A stretch of DNA of 11,198 nucleotides from Prochloron sp. SP5CPC1 (GTDB lineage: Bacteria; Cyanobacteriota; Cyanobacteriia; Cyanobacteriales; Prochloraceae). The DNA lies in contig JACONB010000084.1 of assembly GCA_014323965.1 (NCBI GenBank), forward strand, positions 1 through 11,198. Reading direction: 5' to 3'. The first letter of the stretch is position 1. Each line of letters begins with the position of its first letter. Below, piece by piece: positions 1 through 6,788 of this stretch. A program made the translations under genes and the position numbers. The notes below the pieces were generated by a model. It ran no database searches. It had not been told where the DNA came from and saw only the letters and a program-made list of their open reading frames with translations.

Positions 1-12
1 GTGTAAGGTCAT
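1..12 (-). CDS. 5' end of an unidentified gene downstream of mutL (partial)
   Basis: The reverse complement of the first 12 bases reads ATG ACC TTA CAC (M-T-L-H), and the frame runs off the window edge. It is called a gene start because a near-perfect ribosome binding site, GGAGGAGG, ends seven bases upstream of the ATG. The ATG is 30 bp beyond the mutL stop on the same strand with no visible terminator between, so cotranscription with mutL is likely. Four codons do not allow any functional assignment. Confidence 0.55.
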
Positions 13-18
13 TTTAAA

Positions 19-27
19 GCCTCCTCC
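19..27 (-). promoter_or_regulatory. Strong Shine-Dalgarno site of the gene downstream of mutL
   Basis: The minus strand reads GGAGGAGGC here, followed by TTTAAA and the ATG at 12. This is far stronger than the start sites of most other genes in the window, which have weak or no Shine-Dalgarno sequence. It decides the start of the partial gene at the left edge. Confidence 0.6.
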
Positions 28-42
28 ATTGATAATTTATAA

Positions 43-1755
43 TTAAATGCCGTGACTTTTGCCAATTACCCAATGACGGCGGAAAAAACGAGCTAGAGCT
101 GATTCTTCTAGGGATAAATAAATCGGTCGCCCGTGAGGACAAGTCCGAGGGTTGCGGGTATGCTTCCACTCATCTAACAGCCTCTGCATTTGGGTTAGAT
201 TCAAAGGAGTACCATTGCGAATAGCACTGCGACAGGCGATCGCCGTTTGTGCTGCTTCTAAGTCTCCACCCAAACTCAATTCTATCAGAGCTGGGGCAAT
301 ATCATCCCGCTCTTTTAACATAGCAGGAATTGTTCGCACAGCCCACAAATCTTCCCCGAAGCATTCTACCTCCAAACCCAACCTTTCTAACTGTTCCAAT
401 TGGGTGATTTTTAACTGACTCAGAACTATGGGTTTTTCTAAAGTGACTAACTCCCAAGAATCTTGCAGTTCCTCGTACAAAACCCGTTCGTGGGCAATAT
501 GCTGCTCTATTAACCAAATTCCCCCACTGTGTTCTGCTACTATATAAGTATTGCTCACTTGAGCAACTGCTCGCAATTGGAAAACATCGATATTTGGGTT
601 GGTTTTGGGGGCTGGTTCTTCTGGGGGTGTTGTTTTCAAGTCCTTATTGAGATGATAAGCTCCTTTCTTTTCGGAAGCTTTGAGTAATTGGGTTAAACGT
701 GGATTTTCTGCTTCGGGAAAATTACCAGGATTTATTCTTAAAGCTTTCTCAATGGCTTTTTCTAACCCTTCTTGCAATGATTCCAAGTCTTGCAAATAGA
801 TTTCTACTTTTGCTGGATGACGATGAAAGTCGATCTTACTGGGAGGGAGGTGTAAATGAAGGAAACAAATAGGATAGCGATGACGAGGTAATGTCCTGGA
901 AAATGCTGATATGGCAGTTTGCTCTAATTGGGGCGATCGCACTACTCTCCCATTTACTGCTATTTTAAGCCAATCCGCCTTAGGTCGATGGCAGCGATCA
1001 GGCAAACCAATCACTAATTCCAGGTGGGATAATCCTGAAGATGTAGTTATTTCTTCTTGCAGCAGTTGCAAATCGCTTACTCGCACCTGTTTGAGAATTT
1101 GGGGTATAATATCTATGGCAGCCATACCAGGACTAATTTTCAACCAAGGGCGCTCTTTGAGCAAAACGAGCCAAGTAACCTGAGGATGGCAGAGAGCCAT
1201 GTTTCCGATGATAGTTTGGATGGTTTTGAGCTGTTGGGAGATTGAGGGTAAGCCTTTCCGTCGTACTGGCCAATTGCCAAAGAGGTTGGCTACGGTTACA
1301 ATAGTTCCAGGAGCCATAGCCACTGGTTCTTCTCTAACTACTGAGTCTTGGTGATAAACTAGACCCCAACCTGGGTTACTGCCTATCTTAGGACGAGATT
1401 TAATCTCTAAATCTGCCACTTGAGCTAAACTATGGAGAGCTTCCCCCCGAAACCCCAGAGTGGTGATGTTGTGTAAATCTTCCTGACTGCGAATTTTGCT
1501 GGTACTATGTCCCATAGCACAAACTCGCAAATCTGTCAAGGTCATCCCCGTACCATTATCAGCCACTTGGATGCGCCACAAGTCTGGTTCAAGAGCGATG
1601 GTGATTCTCGTGGCTCCAGCGTCTAAGGAATTTTCACCTAATTCTCGCACCACGGCAGCTATTGAATCCATGACCTCTCCAGCGGCGATGGTCTTGACTA
1701 CATCCCTAGGTAGAGGTTGAATCGTAGATGTTTGGGGAGGACTTTGAGAGAGCAT
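43..1755 (-). CDS. mutL: DNA mismatch repair protein MutL
   Basis: MutL couples mismatch recognition by MutS to strand incision and excision; it acts on DNA in the cytoplasm as a dimer. From the ATG at 1755 it is 570 residues, normal for the family. Seen directly: an N-terminal GHKL ATPase with the AAGEV box, E38-x3-N42 within ENSLDAGA, DNGTGM at 66-71 and GFRGEAL at 101-107; a variable linker near 345-390; and a C-terminal dimerisation/endonuclease domain. The endonuclease motif DQHA(X)2E(X)4E appears as EQHIAHERVLYE from residue 417, with D to E and A to I changes. The accessory metal motifs ACR (507-509), CPHGRP (539-544) and FFRR (557-560) are present, so this is a MutL with its own nicking activity, as expected where MutH is absent. 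The frame is open to a TTG at 1773, but that codon overlaps the -10 box, so ATG 1755 is preferred. Confidence 0.95.
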   Translation of the reverse strand: MLSQSPPQTSTIQPLPRDVVKTIAAGEVMDSIAAVVRELGENSLDAGATRITIALEPDLWRIQVADNGTGMTLTDLRVCAMGHSTSKIRSQEDLHNITTLGFRGEALHSLAQVADLEIKSRPKIGSNPGWGLVYHQDSVVREEPVAMAPGTIVTVANLFGNWPVRRKGLPSISQQLKTIQTIIGNMALCHPQVTWLVLLKERPWLKISPGMAAIDIIPQILKQVRVSDLQLLQEEITTSSGLSHLELVIGLPDRCHRPKADWLKIAVNGRVVRSPQLEQTAISAFSRTLPRHRYPICFLHLHLPPSKIDFHRHPAKVEIYLQDLESLQEGLEKAIEKALRINPGNFPEAENPRLTQLLKASEKKGAYHLNKDLKTTPPEEPAPKTNPNIDVFQLRAVAQVSNTYIVAEHSGGIWLIEQHIAHERVLYEELQDSWELVTLEKPIVLSQLKITQLEQLERLGLEVECFGEDLWAVRTIPAMLKERDDIAPALIELSLGGDLEAAQTAIACRSAIRNGTPLNLTQMQRLLDEWKHTRNPRTCPHGRPIYLSLEESALARFFRRHWVIGKSHGI

Positions 1756-1761
1756 ATAGTG

Positions 1762-1789
1762 ATTATAGCACAATTTCTACTCACAACAA
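1762..1789 (-). promoter_or_regulatory. Candidate mutL promoter, possibly giving a leaderless mRNA
   Basis: On the minus strand, TTGTTG (1784-1789) and a perfect TATAAT (1762-1767) are separated by 16 bases, and the -10 is preceded by TGC as in an extended -10. The ATG of mutL starts only six bases after the -10, so transcription would start at or next to the A of the ATG. This is a sequence-pattern prediction only. Confidence 0.5.
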
Positions 1790-1893
1790 TGGTGGCAACT
1801 CTTCCTTATCGGGGGCTGGCAAAAACTCATTATAGCATGTTATGACTACACTAGATCAAGATAAAACACAATAATTTCAATGAAAATACAAAG

Positions 1894-2655
1894 ATGTTAG
1901 AAATATTATTCGCTTTATTCGTTTGTTTATCCCTAATCGCTTTAGCATTAATTATAGGACTAGCGCAGATGGCAGTTAAAGCTTCAACGACACTTTTTTT
2001 AAAAGCTGGTATATGTGTATTCAAACTATATTGTGCATTTGGTGTCACACTAGTGGCTATTTATCTTATGATTCATTATTTGTTTGAACCTTTGATGGAT
2101 AGCAATATATTTTTGCAGCCTTTTATCTTTGGAGGAAATGATAAAATCACTTTTTCTCAACTTCACGTAGTTATTATAGTTAGCATATTTTTATTGTTCA
2201 ATTTCAAAGTTATACGCAATGTGTCTAGGAGCAAATCGAGGTACAGATGGACGTACATATCCTTCGGAATTTTTTCTGTTATAATTAACGCTTTAATAAT
2301 GATTATGATGACAGTGCTGCTGTCAGAACATGCATTATATAATAATATAATTGGCTTTGCTGTCTGTGCTTACTTTGGTTCCATCAATCTGTCTATCATT
2401 TTTTCCTATGCCTGGGATAAGCTAGTTTCTGAAGCACCTAAACGTTTTTTCAAGCTCAGAAGAATACCAGAAGATATTTTACATCAACATGCAAGTTGTG
2501 GAGGTACGATAGGAGCAGCTATTGCTCAAATTGCTTTTAGGCACAAAATAACTAGTGACAAGTTTCAGCCTACCTATCGCAAAACCGTGGCATATCACAC
2601 AATTTTTCTAGTTATACTTATCATGGTCCGCATCATCCTCCACCCGGCTAACTAG
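1894..2655 (+). CDS. DUF1294-family integral membrane protein
   Basis: A 253-residue, very hydrophobic protein of unknown function. I see about six membrane segments, near residues 3-26, 36-62, 90-108, 121-143, 152-172 and 232-249. The region from about 168 to 230 has the DUF1294 pattern: a tyrosine/tryptophan-aspartate turn (YAWDK), a basic stretch with RIPE (190-193), HQHASCGGTIGA (197-208) and the diagnostic FRHK (215-218). In known families DUF1294 is often a short two-helix domain attached to a cold-shock domain; here it ends a longer membrane protein with no cold-shock domain visible. The first two thirds are not recognised. Base composition is clearly AT-richer than in mutL or pyrC, suggesting acquisition. 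There is no convincing Shine-Dalgarno; the ATG at 1894 is the first in frame. It is divergent from mutL, about 140 bp away, and stands alone. Confidence 0.6.
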   Translation: MLEILFALFVCLSLIALALIIGLAQMAVKASTTLFLKAGICVFKLYCAFGVTLVAIYLMIHYLFEPLMDSNIFLQPFIFGGNDKITFSQLHVVIIVSIFLLFNFKVIRNVSRSKSRYRWTYISFGIFSVIINALIMIMMTVLLSEHALYNNIIGFAVCAYFGSINLSIIFSYAWDKLVSEAPKRFFKLRRIPEDILHQHASCGGTIGAAIAQIAFRHKITSDKFQPTYRKTVAYHTIFLVILIMVRIILHPAN

Positions 2656-2741
2656 CAAAACTAAACTCTTAGTGATCGCAAAGCGCCCGAAGGTTAGCAC
2701 CTCGACCGTCGTTAAGCTAAGGGAGAATCTTGAGAGGCCAC

Positions 2742-3164
2742 ATGAGCACTATAGAAAAGCTCTATAAAGTTCTTGAGGAGCGGCAACTTGTTAGCTATTC
2801 AAATAACACGCGATAGAGAAAGCTAACCAATAGGCTAAATGGGCAGCTTTTCCGTTCTCGTGTCAAGTGGATCTTCGCACCTGAGCAGACATCTTGGGGA
2901 ACGTGGATCCTTCCCACGGATGATTATCTTGAACACAGTAAACTTGGTCCTCTCCCTTTTAGAGAAATTGAATGGTTGGAGATAGACTCTGTAGAACGTC
3001 AATTTAGGGGCAGGCTTATCTGGGATAAAGAAATCGATCGTTCGGTTGAGGTTGCTTCAATTCTCACAAAATGTCGAGTAGCATTCACTCAATCAGCCAA
3101 TATCTACAGGATTTGGGGCTATTGCGGTTCTACAATAGCTCATCCGCTGAATGAGCAGTATTGA
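2742..3164 (+). pseudogene. Hypothetical gene interrupted by one in-frame TAG
   Basis: Starting at ATG 2742, with GAGAGG four bases upstream as ribosome binding site, the frame reads 24 codons (MSTIEKLYKVLEERQ...) to a TAG at 2814-2816. It then continues open in the same frame to TGA at 3162-3164. If the TAG is read through, the product is 140 residues. The downstream part looks like a real protein: tryptophan-rich, with GTWILPTDDYLE, GPLPFREIEWLEID and IYRIWGY as compact motifs, and no ATG soon after the stop. The first possible restart is a TTG at 2976, which would discard those motifs. I do not recognise the family. The likely reading is a gene killed by a single nonsense mutation. A sequencing error or a recoded TAG are alternatives. 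Confidence 0.5.
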
Positions 3165-3213
3165 GGTAAAATACAGTTTTGTATAGAACCACAGTGTCAA
3201 AACTTCTATAACC

Positions 3214-4250
3214 ATGTACAACAAAAGCTTAATCATTTTATTAAGCATAGTAGCCAGCACTGGATTGCAATGTTGTAGTCTTAGTGATTTTACGAGCGGA
3301 CCCCCCTCATCTTTAGTAGCAAAAGCTCAGTTTCAACCAGGAGTTAGAGGCAAAGTTCCATTTGAAGAACAATCCAGAATCCTGGTGGAAAACCTGTCTA
3401 AAGGTAAATTTTCAGAAATAGAGCAAACCTTAATTGAAGGAATCGAAAATTATTACATAACTCGTGGAGGCTCCTATTATTCCCATGCTGTCTTAGCCTA
3501 TTCATTTGACACTTATTCCGATTATTTAGATGATAACTGGCTCAATGCTTTGAATATTTGGGTACAGGAGTCTCCTAGTAGTTCTTTGGCTTATACTGCA
3601 CGAGCATATTTCCACTATTTTTATGGTTGGAAATTCCGAGGAGAGCGTTATACCTCTAAAACCCCTCCTGAAGCACTGGAAGCATATCAAAATCAAATTT
3701 CCTTGAGTCTTAGGGATACAGAAAAAGCTTTAGAACTGGATCCAACTAATCCTCTAGCTTTGCAAAATATGCTTACCATAGGACGAAATTATAGCATATC
3801 TCGAGATGTTTTCGAGGACTATTTTCAACGTGTCAACGAGCAAGTTCCTTTCTTTCTGCACGCCTACCAAGAAAAGTCTATATACCTGGATCCACGGTGG
3901 CATGGTAGTGAACAAGAAGTATTTGCCTTTGTGCGAAAGGCCGTTAAAACTTCTCCCAGAGAACTATTCCCCTCATCTTAGTCCAAGCTCATGCTAATTT
4001 CTGTTATTGTTATCCAGATAGGATTGCTTACTACGCGCGCCCTGGGGTTTGGGCTGAGGTTGAAGAAAATTATCAAAGATTGCTAGAAGACTTTCCAGAA
4101 TCAGGGGTTTATGCCATGTGGTTTTCAGAAGCAGCTGAAGATGCAGGTCATGATGACCTGAGCCGACAATCCATGATGGAAGCTTTGCTGCGAGAGCCAA
4201 ATAACCCAAAGATTCAAGCAAGAGCCAGGTCATTGGGAATATCTAATTGA
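3214..4250 (+). pseudogene. DUF4034-like exported protein, split by a frameshift
   Basis: The first frame (ATG 3214 to TAG 3981, 255 aa) begins with a hydrophobic signal-like segment (residues 4-19) ending at Cys20-Cys21. The cysteines suggest a lipoprotein, but the residues before them are not a canonical lipobox. Residues about 120-250 match the layout of DUF4034 proteins: YFHYFYGWKFRG (132-143), helical repeats with ALELDPTNPLALQNML (172-187), and LDPRWHGSEQEVFAFVR (225-241). The protein stops abruptly at the point where the family continues. Another frame is open from before the stop and reads LILVQAHANFCYCYPDR... to TGA 4250, with VEENYQRLLEDFP and further helices. Joining them at the CCCC run (3969-3972) by one base gives about 345 residues. 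The function of DUF4034 is unknown. Confidence 0.65.
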
Positions 4251-4257
4251 GCGTATC

Positions 4258-4278
4258 ATCAGCCGCGAATCACCACTA
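4258..4278 (+). repeat. 21-bp direct repeat, copy 1
   Basis: This 21-base sequence, beginning ATCAGCCGCG and ending CACCACTA, recurs identically and in the same orientation at 5073-5093. This copy starts eight bases after the stop of the DUF4034-like pseudogene. The two copies bracket the MITE-like element and the Uma2 gene. Confidence 0.85.
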
Positions 4279-4300
4279 CCATTTTTCGTTTATTATACAG

Positions 4301-4443
4301 AATAAGTAGTGGCGTGGCACACCTAAAATGGTCTCTTAGCGTAGGTTGGGTTGAGGGACGAAACCCAACATTGGTAAGGCTTATGGGTACTTCGTTCTAC
4401 CCAACCTACAATTTAAAAGGTGTCACGATACTACTTTCTATTT
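4301..4443. mobile_element. MITE-like element with inverted ends and candidate 8-bp target duplication
   Basis: The ends are imperfect inverted repeats: the left end reads AATAAGTAGTGGCGTGGCAC and the right end, reverse-complemented, AAATAGAAAGTAGTATCGTG. They share AAGTAGT, CGTG and CAC in register. Inside, GTAGGTTGGG (4341-4350) pairs perfectly with CCCAACCTAC (4400-4409), and the left arm also holds its own hairpin GTTGGGTT/AACCCAAC (4345-4352 with 4362-4369). TTATACAG occurs directly on both sides (4293-4300 and 4444-4451), as expected for a target duplication. There is no coding sequence, so it would need a transposase supplied elsewhere. The GTAGGTTGGGTTGAGG core is a dispersed repeat I recall from many cyanobacterial genomes. 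The element ends just upstream of the Uma2 ribosome binding site and may influence that gene. Confidence 0.65.
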
Positions 4444-4467
4444 TTATACAGTAAAAGGAAAATTTAG

Positions 4468-5040
4468 ATGGTCCCATCGCTTCAGGTTTCTACTTCAATT
4501 TCTTTAGAAGAGTTCTTACAGTTACCAGAAACAAAACCTGCCAGGGAGTATAATTCAGGTCACATTCACCAAAAACCAATGCCACAGGGAAAACACAGTA
4601 TTCTTCAAACCCGTTTATCTACTGCGATTAATCAAGTGGGAGTATCCCAGCAATTAGCTTATGGTATCGTAGAGTTACGATGTACTTTTGCAGGGAGTTC
4701 CATCGTTCCAGATATAGCAGTCTTTGAATGGTACCACATCCCAGTGGATGAGTTGGGGGAAGTGACAAATCGATTTACAATACCTCCAGACTGGATTATT
4801 GAAATTCTCTCCCCAAACCAATCTCCCAATCGAACAATCCAAAAAATTATTCTTTGTTTAAACAACGGTACTCAGTTAGGTTGGTTTATCGACCCTGAAG
4901 ATAGATCGGTGATGATTTTTCAACCGGGAAAATTACCGTCGGTGAAGTGCGATGAAGATACTTTACCAGTTCTCGGGGTTCTGGAAGATTGGTCAATAAC
5001 GGTGGCGGATTTGTTTGGTTGGTTGAAATTAACTGGATAA
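4468..5040 (+). CDS. Uma2 family (DUF820) PD-(D/E)xK nuclease-like protein
   Basis: A protein of 190 residues, the usual length of this family, which is greatly expanded in cyanobacteria. The fold belongs to the PD-(D/E)xK nuclease superfamily; a restriction-like role is presumed but the biological function is unproven. Seen directly: N-terminal SLEEFLQLPET (12-22), acidic E27 before the first strands, the PD pair (81-82) in VPDIAVF, E112 in the EILSP motif (112-116) and the C-terminal strand pair LGWFIDPEDRSVMIF (137-151). The usual lysine after the central acidic residue is not evident, as in many family members, and the segment NRTIQKI (121-127) supplies the only basic residue nearby. AAGGAA lies seven bases before the ATG. 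The gene stands alone on the plus strand between the MITE-like element and the second 21-bp repeat. Confidence 0.88.
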   Translation: MVPSLQVSTSISLEEFLQLPETKPAREYNSGHIHQKPMPQGKHSILQTRLSTAINQVGVSQQLAYGIVELRCTFAGSSIVPDIAVFEWYHIPVDELGEVTNRFTIPPDWIIEILSPNQSPNRTIQKIILCLNNGTQLGWFIDPEDRSVMIFQPGKLPSVKCDEDTLPVLGVLEDWSITVADLFGWLKLTG

Positions 5041-5072
5041 ATAAGAAGAAAGGGAGAAAGGGAGTGAGGAGA

Positions 5073-5093
5073 ATCAGCCGCGAATCACCACTA
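5073..5093 (+). repeat. 21-bp direct repeat, copy 2
   Basis: Identical to the copy at 4258-4278 and in the same orientation, 815 bp further on. It lies just after the Uma2 stop, behind a purine-rich AAGGGAGAAAGGGAG stretch, and about 70 bp before the DUF2281 antitoxin gene. Confidence 0.85.
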
Positions 5094-5165
5094 TGTCTTG
5101 TATAAACTCTCGCTAGGGAAATCTAGCCCCTGCAAAATCTAAGTGTTTAACGACCCGCTTTCATT

Positions 5166-5426
5166 ATGACTATTCGTACAACCACTACTGCCAAATTACA
5201 GCAGCTTCCCGAATCACTTTTACAGGAAGTTGATGATTTTATCGACTTTTTAGCCCACAAGCATCAATCTAGGATTGCTGATGGCAAATCCCCACGTAAT
5301 GTTGTTGACACTTGGGCAAAATGGTTTGAGTCTGTTGATTGCGATAACCAAACTCCAGCAGAACCAACCAGCGAGTATCAGCAACTCCTATTAAACAAGT
5401 ATCGTCAACAAGGGTTAGAGCTATGA
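5166..5426 (+). CDS. DUF2281 family antitoxin (VapB-like)
   Basis: This 86-residue protein has the DUF2281 layout: an N-terminal segment (MTIRTTTTAKLQQLPES, 1-17), then LLQEVDDFIDFLAHKH (18-33), a short linker, and a tail WAKWFESVD...EPTSEYQQLLLNKYRQQGLEL (50-86) that is very typical of cyanobacterial members. Such proteins are encoded directly before PIN-domain ribonucleases and are taken to be the antitoxins that bind and neutralise them. The stop overlaps the start of the PIN gene in ATGA (5423-5426), the classic translationally coupled toxin-antitoxin arrangement. No clear Shine-Dalgarno precedes the ATG. The gene looks intact although its partner does not. Confidence 0.8.
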   Translation: MTIRTTTTAKLQQLPESLLQEVDDFIDFLAHKHQSRIADGKSPRNVVDTWAKWFESVDCDNQTPAEPTSEYQQLLLNKYRQQGLEL

Positions 5427-5791
5427 TCCTGTGCGATGCAGGAATATTGCTGTGCCTTGTTGATCGCACTCAGCCTCAACACCGTGCTTACAAAAGTGAG
5501 ATTTTGCGTTTGACAACACTACTCGTTACAACCTGGTCATGCTTGACAGAAGCCATGTATCTTGCCCTGCATCGTGGTGGTTGGCAGATGCAAAAACAGT
5601 TAAGGCAGTTTCTTTTAGACAAACTGCTGATAGTCTACGACATTCAGGAAAGTGATTACAGCCGTTTGTTGGTATTGATGGAGAAATACCGAGATCGACC
5701 ATTAATTCAACTTCCGAGGAAGTTCAAAGAGCCTCCTTCTGGAAGTCTTACCATGATAGCATTTCAGAACCAAAAATCCGTAGGGGGGTGA
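5423..5791 (+). pseudogene. PIN-domain toxin (VapC-like) with replaced C-terminus
   Basis: The first 93 residues are a good PIN-domain ribonuclease: MILCDAG with catalytic D5, TTWSCLTEAMYLALHRGGW (36-54) with E43, and LMEKYRDRP (85-93). In related proteins RDRP is followed by a segment like MDLADASLVA carrying the remaining acidic residues, and then by a final strand. Here it is followed by LIQLPRKFKEPPSG and a short unrelated tail of about 28 residues, so the third and fourth metal ligands are missing and the protein, at 122 residues, is short. It is therefore probably inactive as a nuclease. The break is near base 5702. No Shine-Dalgarno is needed because the start overlaps the antitoxin stop. 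A divergent, still functional PIN variant is possible but less likely. Confidence 0.65.
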
Positions 5792-5800
5792 AAATGCCTA

Positions 5801-5819
5801 TAATAATTGCTAATTATTA
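5801..5819. repeat. AT-rich perfect palindrome after the PIN gene
   Basis: TAATAATT and AATTATTA flank a GCT loop, giving an eight-base-pair stem. It follows the PIN stop by about ten bases. It lacks G-C pairs and a clear T run, so it is a poor intrinsic terminator; it may be only an AT-rich palindrome. Confidence 0.5.
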
Positions 5820-6081
5820 TCAATAATCACAGAATAAGCAGGCTTCAAGCCGTTGCTAGGTAAGCTTTTCAAGGGTGTCAACGAAATAATAAGGGTTTCA
5901 GCGATCGCCCAACCCCCTTGATTTACATTTTGTTACAATGCTTCAAACCATGATTTGGCAAGGACTTATAACACTACGCATTCTTGATTAGGACGAATTA
6001 ATGTGATGAAGAGTTCTTAAAAACAAAGTCGCTATGCAGCTTTTCACAAAACGTTACCCTTTCCCCTTTCCCCAGCGCGTA

Positions 6082-6113
6082 GCGCTATAGTACTTGGTGG
6101 GCGATGCCCACCC
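6082..6113 (+). repeat. Dispersed repeat copy with GGTGGGC/GCCCACC hairpin
   Basis: The first 21 bases (GCGCTATAGTACTTGGTGGG plus C) occur again at 7405-7425 in the same orientation. Here they run into a hairpin, GGTGGGC-GAT-GCCCACC (6097-6113), whereas the second copy has lost the right arm. GTGGGC...GCCCAC hairpins are common intergenic repeats in cyanobacteria. The two copies bracket the most degraded part of the window. Confidence 0.75.
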
Positions 6114-6293
6114 TACTAAAATAGCTGGTTTTCCTGTGTCTAAAGCTACCTTGACTTATCGTAAATTATTAACAAAAGCTTTATACCAGTTCCGTAATAT
6201 TTTTTTCTGAATTAGCCCTTTCGAGAAAGTTGACGTTTTGACTCTAAGGATTGCAATTTTTCTGGTCTACGCACTTTAAGTACCGAGTTTAAC

Positions 6294-6566
6294 TTAATGA
6301 TTACGGCGATAGTCAATGTAATCATCCCAATCGTCCTGTCTAACATCAATACTGGGATCATGATAACAGTAATCAGGCAAGTCATAAGTTTCATTTATCT
6401 CTTCTGACTGATAACTGCGGTATTCGTTTGTTCTGCTCTTGACAAAATCTCGAAATGCCGAAGTTAATGCTTCTTGATCTAACCACCAACCTTCCCTTTC
6501 ATTATTAGGATTAAGAAGCCTGCAATTACCGAAAATCCAGTTTCGTTGAATGCGCCAACCTTGAAA
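6294..6566 (-). pseudogene. C-terminal fragment of an unrecognised protein
   Basis: On the minus strand a frame without any ATG is open for 90 codons, between a TAG at 6567-6569 and TAA at 6294-6296. Its translation looks like genuine protein: GWRIQRNWIFGNCRLLNPNN, GWWLDQEALTSAFRDFVKSR, then an acidic, aromatic tail ending in DDWDDYIDYRRNH. The rich tryptophan/tyrosine/aspartate content and the absence of low-complexity reading argue for a former coding sequence, and no frame beyond the TAG continues it convincingly. I read it as the 3' remnant of a gene. A different minus-strand frame (6212-6394) overlaps part of it but looks like a shadow. The family is unknown to me. Confidence 0.4.
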
Positions 6567-6788
6567 CTATTCAAGGTCTTACCAAAAATAATGTCCACCT
6601 GCTGTTTTAAAGGTTAGGTTAGGCAACGTCTTTATTTTTTTAACAAGATGAGGGTTTTTAGCAATGGCAATTAAACCAGTCTTTAGCGCCAAAGTAGAAC
6701 TAATAGTTATTTAGGAGGAGGTGAACAATTATTGTAATTATTTATCGCAAAAAGTAAAGTTTGTTGAGAAAGAGGTAATTATAGTCAT

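Larger units (their letters stand above)
5792..6293. other. About 500 bp without a supportable gene
   Basis: No frame in this stretch looks like a protein. It contains an AT-rich palindrome (5801-5819), the only HIP1 octamer between mutL and pyrC (5901-5908), a TTGATT...GTTACAAT motif (5919-5940) that could be a stray promoter, and the repeat/hairpin at 6082-6113. The rest shows nothing I can interpret. Confidence 0.6.

Noticed and set aside
2656..2741. Possible RNA or promoter element between the DUF1294 gene and the TAG-interrupted gene
   Set aside because: Only 86 bp, with no convincing promoter boxes or stable fold visible by eye.
3265..3280. Lipoprotein attachment site at Cys20/Cys21 of the DUF4034-like protein
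   Set aside because: The residues before either cysteine (G-L-Q or L-Q-C) do not match the lipobox, so export is suggested but lipidation is not claimed.
6212..6394. Minus-strand frame of 60 codons resembling a membrane segment (MTCLITVIMIPVLML)
   Set aside because: It overlaps, in another frame, the more protein-like fragment ending at 6294; its hydrophobicity arises from reading Asp/Tyr codons out of frame.
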